Shown: piece after piece, positions 34,269 to 44,997 of the stretch
How positions within the stretch are numbered: the stretch's first letter is position 1
Layout of the letters: every line of letters starts with the position of its first letter
Source of the DNA: Kumtagia sp044326205
GTDB lineage: Bacteria; Pseudomonadota; Alphaproteobacteria; Rhizobiales; Rhizobiaceae
NCBI RefSeq assembly: GCF_044326205.1
Contig: NZ_JBIRCY010000028.1
Span: forward strand, 1 to 64,000
Direction of reading: 5' to 3'
DNA: 64,000 bases
Position numbers and translations under genes: made by a program
The notes under the pieces: model-generated
The model's database searches: none
What the model was told of the DNA's origin: nothing
What the model saw: the letters and a program-made list of their open reading frames with translations, nothing else

Positions 34269-35513
34269 TCACCCCGCGCTGTCGAATTTCTGCAAATCGA
34301 CCGGCGCGGTCTTGCGCAGGTCGACCTGGTCCAGCGACAGATCCTCCAGCGCGACGCGCGCGGCCTGGTCGATGTTGTGGATGGTATCCTCGATCTCCTC
34401 GTCGGTGTGGAGCGGGCTGGTCGCCACCATCACGGTGCGATTGAGGATTTCCAGCGAATCCTTGCACATGCCCTCCGTATAAGTCGTCCGCAGCCCCTTG
34501 TTCTGCGGCAGCTTGTAGGGATTGAGCGCCGGATGGTGCGCGCCCTCGTGCATCAGCACCTGGTCCCATTGTGTGAAGGTGTGGCGGCCGGTCTTGCCGG
34601 CGATGACGGCCGGCGTCGCCTTGACGAAAGCCTGCGCCGCCGCCTCGCTGGGCAGCGTGTACATCACTTGCGTCGCGCAATCGTGGTCGGCGCTGTTCAT
34701 CGGGCTGGCGCGCAGGCCGAGATTGTCGAGGTGTTTTGTGCCGGCGAGGATTCTCTTCTTCTCCGCCCGCATGGAGCGGATCATGCCGTCGAGCCGGTCG
34801 AGCTGCACGTTGAGCATGGCGCCGAGCAGTTCCGAGGCGCGCGCGCCGACGCCGGCGAAGGGTTTTGTGTCGTCGCTTCGGCCCTGCCAATAGAAATGGC
34901 AGGGGTCGATGTAGCAGCGGGCCCGCTCGGCCACCTTCGGGTCGCTGGTGGCGATGCCGCCGCCCTCGCCACCGCTCATGTTCTTGAAGAAATTGAAGCT
35001 GAAGGCGCCGGCATGGCCGATCGAACCGAGCTTGCGGCCCTCGTAGGAACCGCCAATACCCTGGCAGACGTCCTCGAGCACCAGCAGGCCATGTTCCTCC
35101 GCGATGTCCATGATGGCGTCCATGTTGCAGGCCGCGCCCCACATATGGACGGGAATGATCGCCTTCGTATGCGGGCCGATCGCGTCGCGGATGGCGTCTG
35201 GGCTGATGGTGATCGTCTCGTCTATGTCGACGATGACCGGGATCGCGCCGACCGCCAGAACCGCGGTCGCGGTCGCCATGTAGGTGTGCGCCGGCACCAG
35301 CACCTCGTCGCCGGGGCCGATGCCCAGGCCGACAAGTCCGGCGGCGATACCATAGGTGCCGCTGACGCCGAGCGCGAACTCGCTGACGCCGAGATGTTTT
35401 GCGTAGCGCTTCTCGAAACGTTCGCATTCGCTGTCGTCGCGGTAGCGGAAAAGCTTGCCCGAACGGATGACCTTGGCGATCGCCTCGATCTCTTCCTCGC
35501 CCGCAATGTACAT
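34269..35513 (-). CDS. DegT/DnrJ/EryC1/StrS-family aminotransferase
   Basis: A 414-residue PLP enzyme forming amino sugars or amino-cyclitols from keto sugars. The Schiff-base lysine is in FSFNFFKNMSGGEGG; other motifs are ALGVSGTYGIAAGLVGLGIG, GDEVLVPAHTYMATATAVL and HGLLVLEDVCQGIGGSYEGR. ATG 35513 (MYIAGEEEIEAIAKVIRSGK) has GGAGAG about 7 bases upstream; the frame is open for another 97 codons upstream without support. Nearby Gfo/Idh and sugar transport genes fit catabolism or synthesis of an amino sugar. Confidence 0.92.
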   Translation of the reverse strand: MYIAGEEEIEAIAKVIRSGKLFRYRDDSECERFEKRYAKHLGVSEFALGVSGTYGIAAGLVGLGIGPGDEVLVPAHTYMATATAVLAVGAIPVIVDIDETITISPDAIRDAIGPHTKAIIPVHMWGAACNMDAIMDIAEEHGLLVLEDVCQGIGGSYEGRKLGSIGHAGAFSFNFFKNMSGGEGGGIATSDPKVAERARCYIDPCHFYWQGRSDDTKPFAGVGARASELLGAMLNVQLDRLDGMIRSMRAEKKRILAGTKHLDNLGLRASPMNSADHDCATQVMYTLPSEAAAQAFVKATPAVIAGKTGRHTFTQWDQVLMHEGAHHPALNPYKLPQNKGLRTTYTEGMCKDSLEILNRTVMVATSPLHTDEEIEDTIHNIDQAARVALEDLSLDQVDLRKTAPVDLQKFDSAG

Positions 35514-36221
35514 GCGTCTCTCCAAAAGTCTTTTGATTGGTTGGAGTGATGCGCCATTGCAAAGGGTTTTTGAAAGAACCAATCCGCCGCTATCGGACGA
35601 AACCACTGACAATCGCCGCGTTATCAGAGAACAGCCCCGCCGGATTTCCTTCGCACCGGATCGCCACGCCTGTCCGCAACCGCCAAGACAAAAATCGTAT
35701 CCATCAGAATCCACAAAAGTGGCTCTGTCGGAACCCACCGTTCCGTCGTTCCATCGCATCCAGTTCGGGGAGTGTAAGGGCTTCATGTCGCGACAGGACG
35801 ACAATGGCGGGATGGCGGTCGCTATCGTGTTTTGCCGCGCTCCAACCTCGGAATCTCACCTATGACGGACGGCTGGCCGCGGCACAGGAACGTCTTGCAC
35901 GGGGACGGCGGCCTATGTCGGGGGGAGCGCCTTCCGCGACTGGCGTTTGGCACCGGATATCGACATCATCAGCATGAGGCCGTTGCGCCAGGAGTTGCGC
36001 CCGGTTGCCGAAGCGCGCGAACCAGACGAAGCTCTTCGCCAGACCTCGATCAGCGGCGGATGGCGGAGTGGTCTTGCATGACGGCCCAAGGGGCGGGCTG
36101 AAAAAGACTTCACGATGGCACAGGGCCCGCAAGAGGCCGCCGTCGCGACAGCGCCGGGATAGCCGACAGGCGTCGCGGCGGACGGACAAGGGAAATTGGC
36201 CGCAGAAATGGGAGATAGAAA
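35514..36221. other. 708-base region without a convincing gene
   Basis: Several short open frames in all directions lack start signals and recognisable sequence. It should contain the promoters of the divergent DegT gene and sugar-transport operon. I saw no mobile-element ends or clear operator. Confidence 0.4.
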
Positions 36222-37190
36222 ATGAAATCCGTAATGAAACTGGCGCTCGGCGCGTTGATGACAGCCGGTATGATGGTTGGGCTCGCCCATGCCGATGGAC
36301 TGAAGGATCCGAAGGACGTGCATATCGCCTTCGTGGTGCACGGTTCCGCTTCTGACCCGTATTGGTCGGTGGTGAAACGTGGCGTGGACGACGCCGCCAA
36401 GCTGACCGGGGCGAACGTGGAATACCATGCGCCGCAGGTGTTCGACGTGGTGGAGCAGGCGCGCATGATGGAGGCGGCGATCGCCACCAAGCCGGACGGC
36501 ATCGCCGTGTCGATCGCCGACGCTGACGCCATGCGCAAGTCGATCCAGTCGGCACTCGCCGCCAACATTCCGGTGGTGGTGCTGGATTCCGGCGAGAAGA
36601 CCGGCGCCGAGATGGGCACCACGCTCTATGTCGGCACCGTGTCGGAATATGATTCCGGCAAGAAGGCCGGGGAGCGGCTGGCCAAGGACGGCATTCTGAA
36701 AGTCGTCTGCATCAACCACGAGGTCGGCAATGTCAGTCTCGACGAGCGCTGCCAGGGCCTGAATGACGGGCTGAAGCCGTCCGGCGGCGGCACGGAAGTC
36801 GTCGCCGTGACGCCCGATCCGGCCGACGTGCAGCGCCGCACCGAGGCTTATCTCTCGGCCCATCCGGACGTGCAGGCCGTGTTCGCGCTCGGCGCCACCG
36901 CCGCCAACCCGCTGATCCCGATGTTCCGCGAGAAGGAACTGTTCGGCAAGATCAAGCTCTACACCTTCGACATCAGCCCGGAAGTGCTGGACTCGATCGT
37001 CGCCGGCGAGATGGGTTTCGGCATGGACGCTCAGCAATACCTGATGGGCTACCTGCCGGTGATCTATCTGGTTGAACAGGCGACGCATGGCTTCTGGCCG
37101 ATCAACAACTCCTACACCGGCCCGTTGTTCATCGACACGCCGGAGAAGGCGAAGGCGATCCTGGTGCTGGCCAAGCAGGGGATTCGGTGA
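36222..37190 (+). CDS. Sugar ABC transporter substrate-binding protein (1)
   Basis: A 322-residue periplasmic binding protein of the ribose/fructose class (Peripla_BP_4). Signal peptide MKSVMKLALGALMTAGMMVG...AHA, then HIAFVVHGSASDPYWSVVKR and TKPDGIAVSIADADAM. First gene of the importer operon with the permease (37366) and ATPase (38532). Substrate unknown; neighbours suggest a sugar or polyol. Confidence 0.93.
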   Translation: MKSVMKLALGALMTAGMMVGLAHADGLKDPKDVHIAFVVHGSASDPYWSVVKRGVDDAAKLTGANVEYHAPQVFDVVEQARMMEAAIATKPDGIAVSIADADAMRKSIQSALAANIPVVVLDSGEKTGAEMGTTLYVGTVSEYDSGKKAGERLAKDGILKVVCINHEVGNVSLDERCQGLNDGLKPSGGGTEVVAVTPDPADVQRRTEAYLSAHPDVQAVFALGATAANPLIPMFREKELFGKIKLYTFDISPEVLDSIVAGEMGFGMDAQQYLMGYLPVIYLVEQATHGFWPINNSYTGPLFIDTPEKAKAILVLAKQGIR

Positions 37191-37197
37191 GTTCTTC

Positions 37198-37325
37198 CCT
37201 TCTCCCCGCTTGCGGGGAGAAGGTGCCCCGAAGGGCCGGATGAGGGGCAGCGCCAAGCTTGCGCAAGCCTGCTCTGCCCCTCATCTGCCTGCCGGCCTCT
37301 TCTCCCCGCAAACGGGGAGAAGAGA
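37198..37325. repeat. Rhizobial-type palindromic intergenic repeat
   Basis: Two hairpins, TTCTCCCCGCTTGCGGGGAGAA (given in parts: TTCTCCCCGC-TT-GCGGGGAGAA at 37200-37221) and TTCTCCCCG-CAAA-CGGGGAGAA (37300-37321), flank inverted blocks GGATGAGGGGCAG and CTGCCCCTCATC. The whole element is an imperfect palindrome between the binding-protein and permease genes. Confidence 0.75.
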
Positions 37326-37365
37326 GCTGACCCACCGATTGCACAACCGGCATTTGGAGCGCCTA

Positions 37366-38531
37366 ATGACCGCCGTGGAACAGCAGGCACCATCGGGCGA
37401 AAGCGCCGACCGCTTCGGCATGCGCCGCAAGAGCGCCGGCGGGCCGGACGAACGGCTTGCCGCGACCGGGCGCTTCACGCAACTGATACGACGCCCCGAG
37501 GCTGGCGCGGCGGCGGGCCTGCTGGCCACCATGATCATCTTCGCGCTGCTGCCGGGTGCCGCGAACCTCTATTCGCTGCAAGGGTCGATGACCTTCCTGA
37601 CGCTGTCGGCGGAACTCGGCATCATCGCCACCGCCGCGGCGCTGCTGATCATCGCCGGCGAGTTCGATCTTTCCGTCGGCTCGATGATCGGCTTCGCCGG
37701 TGTGGTCATCGGGCTCGCCGTGCGCGAACTGCATTTCCCGCTTTGGGGCGGCATCGGGCTCGCCTTCGCCGCCGCGATCCTCACCGGCTATCTCAACGGC
37801 CTGATCGTGGTGAAGACAAAACTGCCGTCCTTCATCGTCACGCTGGCCTCGCTGTTCATCCTGCGCGGCCTGTCGATCGGCATCACCCGCGCCGTCACCG
37901 GGCGCACCCAGATCCCCTATATCCTCGACGAGGTGCCGGACCCTGCAACGGCGGCGCTCTTCAACGGCCACATCTTCACCGGCTTCTTCCGATGGATGGC
38001 CGATCAGGGCTGGATTGCCGCGCGCAGCGACGGCGCGCCCTTCGTCACCGGCGTCCCGATGTCGATCGTCTGGTGGCTGGTGCTGACGGCGCTCGCCGGC
38101 TACGTGCTCACCCAGACCAAATACGGCAACTGGATTTTCGCCACCGGCGGCGACGCTGACGTGGCGCGCAATGTCGGCGTGCCGGTCGGCCGCGTGAAGA
38201 TCAGCCTGTTCGTCTACACCGCCTGCGCCGCCACGCTGCTCGCCACCATCCAGGTGATGGAGGCCGGCTCGGCGGACACGACGCGCGGCCTGCTGAAGGA
38301 GTTCGAGGCGATCATCGCCGCCGTCATCGGTGGCGTCCTGCTCACCGGCGGCTACGGTACGGTCTATGGCGTGCTGTTCGGTGCATTGATCTTCGGGCTG
38401 GTGCAGATGGGCATCTTCTACACCGGCATCGACACCGACTGGTTCAAGGTGTTCCTCGGCATCGTCATCCTGATCGCCGTGCTGGTGAACAACTACATCC
38501 GGATCAAGGCGCTGGGGCGCGGAGGCGGCAA

Positions 38532-38535
<4 letters not shown>
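37366..38535 (+). CDS. Sugar ABC transporter permease (1)
   Basis: A 389-residue RbsC/FrcC-type inner-membrane permease with about 10 hydrophobic helices; family segment IIAGEFDLSVGSMIGFAGVV. ATG 37366 has GGAG 7 bases before it; the frame is open into the preceding gene but that part is shadow. The segment at about residues 185-230 (VPDPATAALFNGHIFTGFFR) is a longer loop than in many RbsC. Overlaps the ATPase gene by 4 bases. Confidence 0.93.
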
Positions 38536-39338
<803 letters not shown>

Positions 39339-39353
39339 CGGATGGATATCGCG

Positions 39354-39532
39354 GCGCCCCTTCACACCCCCCTCTGTCCTGCCGGACATCTCCCCCGCAA
39401 GGGGGGAGATTGGCAGCGTCAGTCGCACTGCTTCTCCTGCAATACTGACGATTGGCGAGGGTCAGTATGACAGCCAATCTCCCCCCTTGCGGGGGGAGAT
39501 GTCCGGCAGGACAGAGGGGGGTGCGAAGGTGC
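39354..39532. repeat. Long inverted repeat with about 60-base arms
   Basis: Left arm about 39354-39413, right arm about 39473-39532, nearly perfect complements (core words CTGTCCTGCCGGACATCTCC and its complement, plus CCGCAAGGGGGGAGATTGGC). Each arm itself contains a small CCCCC-GCAA-GGGGG hairpin. A typical rhizobial intergenic element; it may terminate transcription between the importer and the following oxidoreductase gene. Confidence 0.8.
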
Positions 39533-39574
39533 ATCCTTCATGCGATTAATGTGCAACAACCCAGAGTTCCTCAC

Positions 39575-40672
39575 ATGACCAGACTGAGCGTGGGCGTGAT
39601 CGGCGCCGGAACCATCTGCCAGGTCGAACATATTCCCAACCTGCTGGCGCTGAACACGCTGTTCGAGGTCAAGGGCGTCGCCGATCCCTCGAAGACCGCG
39701 CGCGACTTCGTCACCGAGACTTTTGGTATCCCCGGTTTCGAATCGCCCGGCGCGCTGCTCGACCAGCCGCTCGACGCCGTCGTGATAGGCTCGCCCGACC
39801 CGCTGCATCACGAGCAGGTGCTGGCTGCGCTGGAACGTGGCCTGAATGTCTTCTGCGAAAAGCCGCTGTGCTATTCGCCTCAGGAGATCGCCGAGATCAT
39901 CGCGGCGCGGGACAAGGCCGGCAAGGTGGTGCAGGTCGGCTACATGAAACGCTTCGACCCCAACTACCGGCTGGCGCTGCAATCGCTGCCCGGAACGGCG
40001 AAGACGCTGCGCTACGTGTCGGTCGAGGTGAACGACCCGGATTCCTGGCCGTTCATCCATCATTTTCGCACGCGGTTCGGGACCGACGTGCCGCAGGACC
40101 TCATCGCGGCGACGGCGGCGAAACGCAAGGCGCAGGCCGAGCGCGCCATAGGCATGCCGCTGACCGACCTTGCCTTCCGGGGCTTCACCGCCGCCTACAG
40201 TTCGTCGCTGGTGCATGACGTCAACGCCGTGCACGGCATTCTCGACGCGCTCGGCGTGCCCGACGGCGAGGTCGTCGGCGCGCAGATTTTCGCGAATGGC
40301 GGCGGCGGCCAGGGTACCGTACGCTTGCTGGACGGCCAGGCGCTGTGGACGATGATGCATCTCGCCGTGCCGTCGCTCGCCGACTACAGGGAACGCATCT
40401 CGCTCTATTTCGACGACGCGATCCTGGAGCTGGAATTCCCGTCGCCCTACCTCAACCACCAGCCGACCCGGCTGACCATCAAGACCTCGGACGGTCACAA
40501 GGCCTCGTACAAGGAGCTGCGTGCAAACTATGAAGAGGCATTCGTTGAGGAACTGCGCGCGTTCCATGCGGCCATCACCGAGGGCGTGCCGGTTGTTAAC
40601 CGGCCCGAGCACGCCGCGCGCGACATGACGCTGCTGGTCGGCCTGACGCGGCATTTTTTGGGGCAGCGATAG
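39575..40672 (+). CDS. Gfo/Idh/MocA-family oxidoreductase (2)
   Basis: A 365-residue NAD(P)-dependent dehydrogenase. It starts MTRLSVGVIGAGTICQVEHI (Rossmann), with the conserved lysine in NVFCEKPLCYSPQEI and VVQVGYMKRFDPNYR. No strong ribosome site is visible before ATG 39575, but the glycine-rich motif fixes the N-terminus. Follows the first sugar importer and converges with the YdjC deacetylase gene. Confidence 0.9.
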   Translation: MTRLSVGVIGAGTICQVEHIPNLLALNTLFEVKGVADPSKTARDFVTETFGIPGFESPGALLDQPLDAVVIGSPDPLHHEQVLAALERGLNVFCEKPLCYSPQEIAEIIAARDKAGKVVQVGYMKRFDPNYRLALQSLPGTAKTLRYVSVEVNDPDSWPFIHHFRTRFGTDVPQDLIAATAAKRKAQAERAIGMPLTDLAFRGFTAAYSSSLVHDVNAVHGILDALGVPDGEVVGAQIFANGGGGQGTVRLLDGQALWTMMHLAVPSLADYRERISLYFDDAILELEFPSPYLNHQPTRLTIKTSDGHKASYKELRANYEEAFVEELRAFHAAITEGVPVVNRPEHAARDMTLLVGLTRHFLGQR

Positions 40673-40685
40673 ATAGGCGTACCGA

Positions 40686-41549
40686 TTATTCCCGCGCCCG
40701 CAATAGGTCGCGCAGTTCGCGCATGCCGATCACCTCGATGCCGAACTCGGCGATCCATTCCTTGATGCGCCCCGTCTTGAACACCGCGTACTCCTCGGTG
40801 CGCAGATGGGCGTCCGGGGGATTGATCGTCTCGAAATCGCCCGGCGTGTTGAAATGCAGCGACAGGAAGGTCATGCCGTCCGGGATGCTGGCGAACATCG
40901 CGCGATAGGCTGTCTCGGCGTCGGTTTTTCTGGCCCAGGGCGTTTCCAGAACGATGTCGAAGACCGGCTCGTTGGCTGCCCGTGCCTTGGCGATCTCGGC
41001 ATCGTATGGGGCGGTGTCGAGGGGGCCAGCGTAGCTCGCCGGATTGTAGCCGGACAGGTCCTTTACGAACAGCACGGGCACCTTGTATTCCTGCCCGAGT
41101 TTTCGCGTGATCGCCGTGAATTCCGGCATCTGCGCCGTGCCCATGTGCGCGTCGAAATGGGTGATGTCGATGCCGGCCGCCTTCGCCGCATCGATCTGGG
41201 CGCGCAGTTCCGCCTCCACCGCTTCCGGGTGCGCCTTGCGGGCGCGCGGCACGTCCGGCCAGAAATAGCCAAGCTCGTCGGTCATCCCAGCCGACTTCGG
41301 CGGCGCGGTCAGCGGGCGCCAGCGATAGGGTTTTTGTTCGCTGGTCAGCGTCAGGTGGACGCCCAGGTCGAGCGAGGTGTCTTTGCCGGCAAGCTCGGCC
41401 GCTTCGGGGAACCACGGGCATGGCGCCATGACCGAACCGGAACTGCAGGTTCCGAGCTTCGACAGTTCGACGAAAGCCATGTTTGCACCATGGCTCATGC
41501 CGACATCGTCCTCGTGGATGACGACCCGCTTCTTGCCCTTCTGTGCCAT
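40686..41549 (-). CDS. YdjC/ChbG-family carbohydrate deacetylase
   Basis: A 287-residue metal-dependent deacetylase-like protein. Metal site motifs are visible: VVIHEDDVGMSHGANMAF near the start and DITHFDAHMGTAQMPEF in the middle, with SLDLGVHLTLTSE. ChbG relatives remove N-acetyl groups from chito-oligosaccharides, which would fit an amino-sugar region. ATG 41549 has AGGAG 6 bases upstream. It lies just downstream of the second importer genes on the same strand. Confidence 0.87.
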   Translation of the reverse strand: MAQKGKKRVVIHEDDVGMSHGANMAFVELSKLGTCSSGSVMAPCPWFPEAAELAGKDTSLDLGVHLTLTSEQKPYRWRPLTAPPKSAGMTDELGYFWPDVPRARKAHPEAVEAELRAQIDAAKAAGIDITHFDAHMGTAQMPEFTAITRKLGQEYKVPVLFVKDLSGYNPASYAGPLDTAPYDAEIAKARAANEPVFDIVLETPWARKTDAETAYRAMFASIPDGMTFLSLHFNTPGDFETINPPDAHLRTEEYAVFKTGRIKEWIAEFGIEVIGMRELRDLLRARE

Positions 41550-41569
41550 GTCCCGCTCCTGTTTTCGGA

Positions 41570-42421
41570 TCAACCCACGCGCGCGACCAGATCGGTCAAC
41601 GCATCAAGCTCGATTTCGTCGCGCCGGAAATGCCCGGCGACGCGGCCTTGCGCCAGCACGGTCAGGTCGTCGGCGACCGACAGCGCGTGGCGGAAATTGT
41701 GGGTGATCAGGATCGCCGCCTGCCCCTGTTCGCGCGCCTTGACGATATGGTCGAGCACGCGGCCGGCCTGGCGCACCGCAAGCGCCGAGGTCGGCTCGTC
41801 GAGGATCAGCACGGAGGAGCCGAAGAACATGGCCCGCGCAATCGCCAGCGACTGCTTTTCGCCGCCGGAGATGTTGGCGCCCCGCTCGTCCAGCCCGCGC
41901 TCCCAGCGCACGCCGAGCCCGTGCAGCGCTGAGCGCGCCATTTCCTCGGCGCGCTTCAGGTCGAGGAACTTGAATGGTCCAAATCCCTTCTGCGGCTCGC
42001 GGCCGAGCACGACATTGCGCGTCACCGACAGGAGTTCGCAGACGGCGAGATCCTGGAAGACGGTGGCGATGCCGCGCTCGCGCGCGTCGGCGGGATTGTT
42101 GAAGACGACCGGCTCGCCCTTGAAGCGCATCTCGCCGCGATCCGGCGGAAACACGCCGGACAGGATTTTTATCAGCGTCGATTTGCCGGCTCCATTGTCG
42201 CCGAGCAGCGCCAGGATGCGCCCGGAATAGGCTTTCAGAGATACGTCGACCAGCGCCGTCGTCGCGCCAAATCCCTTGGAGATGCTGACGGCCTCAAGCA
42301 CCGGCACCGCGCCGGCCGGCACTGGCTCTATGACGCGGCCGGCCACACCCATGTCGTGCGAGCCGCTGCCGGCCGGCAGCCTGCCGCCATTGGCCGGCGC
42401 ACCCTCTCCCGACCCGTTCAT
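41570..42421 (-). CDS. Sugar ABC transporter ATP-binding protein (2)
   Basis: A 283-residue single-domain ATPase with a Gly-rich N-terminal extension. Walker A LLGDNGAGKSTLIKILSG, signature ISGGEKQSLAIARAMFFG, Walker B VLILDEPTSALA. AAGGAGG precedes ATG 42421, which overlaps the permease stop by 4 bases. FrcA-type, paralogous to the protein at 38532. Confidence 0.94.
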   Translation of the reverse strand: MNGSGEGAPANGGRLPAGSGSHDMGVAGRVIEPVPAGAVPVLEAVSISKGFGATTALVDVSLKAYSGRILALLGDNGAGKSTLIKILSGVFPPDRGEMRFKGEPVVFNNPADARERGIATVFQDLAVCELLSVTRNVVLGREPQKGFGPFKFLDLKRAEEMARSALHGLGVRWERGLDERGANISGGEKQSLAIARAMFFGSSVLILDEPTSALAVRQAGRVLDHIVKAREQGQAAILITHNFRHALSVADDLTVLAQGRVAGHFRRDEIELDALTDLVARVG

Positions 42422-43572
42422 GACGAGGCCTCCTTGCCGGCGGCGCGCGAGGTGAGCGGGTCGTCGTCCTGGTAGCGGCCGCCCTTGTCTGACCCGGCTT
42501 TCGAGATGGCGGCGTCGGCTTCCGCGCTGCTGCGCCGAAACCCGCCCAGCGGCTTCGATTTCGCCATGCGGCGGGCAACGGAGGTGTTCAGCACGACCGC
42601 ACCGACGACGATGACCCCGGTCAGCGTCCGGAAGAAATGGCCCGGTGCGCCGGCCAGCACCAGCCCGACCTGGATCATGCCGAAGGTGATGGCGCCGAGC
42701 ACCGTGCCGACCACCGAACCATAGCCGCCGGCAAGCAGCGTGCCGCCGATGACCGTCACGGCGACGGCTTGCAGTTCCATACCCTCGCCACGCAACGCGT
42801 CGACCGAGGAGAAGCGCGCGACCTGGATGATGCCGGCAACCGCTGCAAGCGCCGACGCCAGCATGAACAGGATGATCGTGACGCGGTCGACCGGCACGCC
42901 GAGATTGCGTGCTGCCTGCTCGTTCTGGCCGCGCGCCTGGATCCAGTTGCCGAGTTTTGTGCGGTTCAGCAGGATCGTGCCCAGCAGCCCGATCAGCAGG
43001 AACCAGAACATCGACATGCGAAAACCGCCGAGCAGCGGCCCGGCCATGGCGTCCTTGAAGGCAGGCGGGATGCTGACCGTCATCGGAAAACCGCCGGTCA
43101 GGGCGATCAGGATGCCACGCCAGATCAGCATGGTGCCGAGCGTCACCACGAAGGAATGGATGCGGAAACGCACGACCATGTAGCCGTTGACGGCACCAAG
43201 CAGCGCGCCGATGGCGACCGCGACGAGCGAGGCCGCGACCGGAGGAAAACCGTAGTCGCGCATCAGCACGACGCAGACATAGGAGGTCAGCCCGAGCACC
43301 GCGCCGGCCGAAAGGTCGAAATGCCCGCCGATCATCAGCAGCGTGATGCCGATGCTGACGATGCCGAGCTCGGCGGCCACGGCCATGATGCTGATATAGG
43401 TGAGTTTGGTCGGGAAGAGCTGCGGGCTGAGCGCCGTGAAGACGGCGAAGAGGATGATGACGGCGGCGATCGAGGTGGCCTCGGGCCGCAGCATGAAGCG
43501 GCGGATCGCCTCGCCAAACACGATGCGCCGGGGCGGACCGCCTGATGCGTTCTGTGCCGATTGCTCGTTCAT
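42418..43572 (-). CDS. Sugar ABC transporter permease (2)
   Basis: A 384-residue RbsC/FrcC-type permease with about 9-10 helices. Family segment LLMIGGHFDLSAGAVLGLTS near residue 80 and VTVIGGTLLAGGYGSVVGTV near the C-terminal half, ending in a long charged tail (about 340-384). Between the binding protein and ATPase genes in a minus-strand operon. Confidence 0.93.
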   Translation of the reverse strand: MNEQSAQNASGGPPRRIVFGEAIRRFMLRPEATSIAAVIILFAVFTALSPQLFPTKLTYISIMAVAAELGIVSIGITLLMIGGHFDLSAGAVLGLTSYVCVVLMRDYGFPPVAASLVAVAIGALLGAVNGYMVVRFRIHSFVVTLGTMLIWRGILIALTGGFPMTVSIPPAFKDAMAGPLLGGFRMSMFWFLLIGLLGTILLNRTKLGNWIQARGQNEQAARNLGVPVDRVTIILFMLASALAAVAGIIQVARFSSVDALRGEGMELQAVAVTVIGGTLLAGGYGSVVGTVLGAITFGMIQVGLVLAGAPGHFFRTLTGVIVVGAVVLNTSVARRMAKSKPLGGFRRSSAEADAAISKAGSDKGGRYQDDDPLTSRAAGKEASS

Positions 43573-43642
43573 GCCTGCCCCTGATGCGTGACTGCGGCGG
43601 AGGGGAACGGGAGGGTTTTTGCCCTCCCGCCACGAGACGTGC

Positions 43643-44701
43643 CTAGCGGTAGCCTTCCTTCACCAGCGCGGCCACCCGCTCGACATTGTCCTTGTCGACG
43701 ATGGTCGGACCCGTGAGGAAATAATTGCCCTGGATCAGACCGTATTTCAGATAGTGGGTCAACAGCAGCACGGGCATGTAGCCGCGCCAGAACTGCTGCT
43801 GGTCGATGGTGAAGGACTGCCGCCCGTCCTTGATGGCCTCCAGCGACTGGGCGACGATGTCGTAGCCGGTGAGGATCAGGTCGGTGCGGCCGCTGTCGGC
43901 CTTGGCCGACAGGAAGCCGTCGATGACGTCGCAGGTGCTGGTCGCGGCGGCGGTATCCGGATGCAGGCGCAGATAGTTGAAGATCGCCTCGGATTGCTGG
44001 CCGGGATCCATCGTCAGTTCGAGGAAGTCGGCCTCGACGCCCGCAGCCTTGAGGGCGTCGATTTGCGACGTGGCGCGCAACTGGCAGCTTGCATCGCCGG
44101 GCTGCTGGTTGGCGACGACGACGCGGCCCTTGACGCCCATGGCGAGCAGCCGCTGGGCGGTCAGTTTTCCCGCGGCTGCCTCGTCGGAGCCGGTGCGGAA
44201 CAGGAAGAGGTCGTTGGGATCGCGCACCTGCGCGCCGGACGGCGGGGCGGCCGCGCTGCCGAAGGCGATGCCGGCTTCCTTGGCGCGGGCGGCGACATCG
44301 GCATAGGAGGAATCCTCGGTGAAGGCGCAGACCGCGATGCCCTTGGCCTGCGCGGCGATGGCTTCCTCGATCTTCTGCACCTGGTTCGGTATGGTAAGCT
44401 GGTCGGGATAGATGTAGGTGACCTTGACGCCGAGGTTCTTGCCGGCCTCTTCCGCGCCGCGCGCCAGATAGCCGTGGAAACCGGTCGGCGCGGCGCAGCC
44501 GACGAAATAGATCGAGATGTCGTCCTGCGCCTTGGCCTCGCCTCCAAACGCCAGCACTGCCGCCGCTAGCGTGACGGCCGCCGCCACGCCGGTCTTGGCC
44601 CGCGCGATGCGCGTCCATGCCGCGCCGATCACGTAGGCGGCATGCGCGGCCGGCCCCTGCCGCACCGTGAAATCATCGACTTTCCAGTTCTGGATATGCA
44701 T
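43643..44701 (-). CDS. Sugar ABC transporter substrate-binding protein (2)
   Basis: A 352-residue Peripla_BP_4 protein. ATG 44701 has AGGGG upstream. The cleavable signal lies unusually far in: about 30 residues (MHIQNWKVDDFTVRQGPAAH...) precede the hydrophobic stretch TGVAAAVTLAAAVLAFGGEA ending in KAQ. The mature part includes SIYFVGCAAPTGFHGYLARG and DLILTGYDIVAQSLEAIKDG. First gene of the second importer operon. Confidence 0.9.
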   Translation of the reverse strand: MHIQNWKVDDFTVRQGPAAHAAYVIGAAWTRIARAKTGVAAAVTLAAAVLAFGGEAKAQDDISIYFVGCAAPTGFHGYLARGAEEAGKNLGVKVTYIYPDQLTIPNQVQKIEEAIAAQAKGIAVCAFTEDSSYADVAARAKEAGIAFGSAAAPPSGAQVRDPNDLFLFRTGSDEAAAGKLTAQRLLAMGVKGRVVVANQQPGDASCQLRATSQIDALKAAGVEADFLELTMDPGQQSEAIFNYLRLHPDTAAATSTCDVIDGFLSAKADSGRTDLILTGYDIVAQSLEAIKDGRQSFTIDQQQFWRGYMPVLLLTHYLKYGLIQGNYFLTGPTIVDKDNVERVAALVKEGYR

Positions 44702-44997
44702 CGGATTTCCCCTGTCATTGTTCTCAAGCGTGCCTTTACGCAGGACGCGCGATGGGGAGGCTAGGCGGCAGCCAGTCCTCGAAACAGAACCATTTCGCGG
44801 CTTTTTTTGCGGACCACTTTGCGGCCGGATACCCGCACCAGACCGTCGACGCTTGCGCACGTGGCGGCGGCCGGCGCGCCGATTTCATGGGAGTGCCACC
44901 GCGTGCTGTTGTTTCTTTCGCGATGCGCGGCCATTATCGTGCATGGACAGGGCATGGATGCCGTCCGTCGCATGAGAAGTGGCAAGGTCGGCATATC

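Noticed and set aside
35514..36221. Candidate insertion element or regulator gene in the long gap
   Set aside because: No inverted ends, transposase motifs or helix-turn-helix sequence could be found on either strand.
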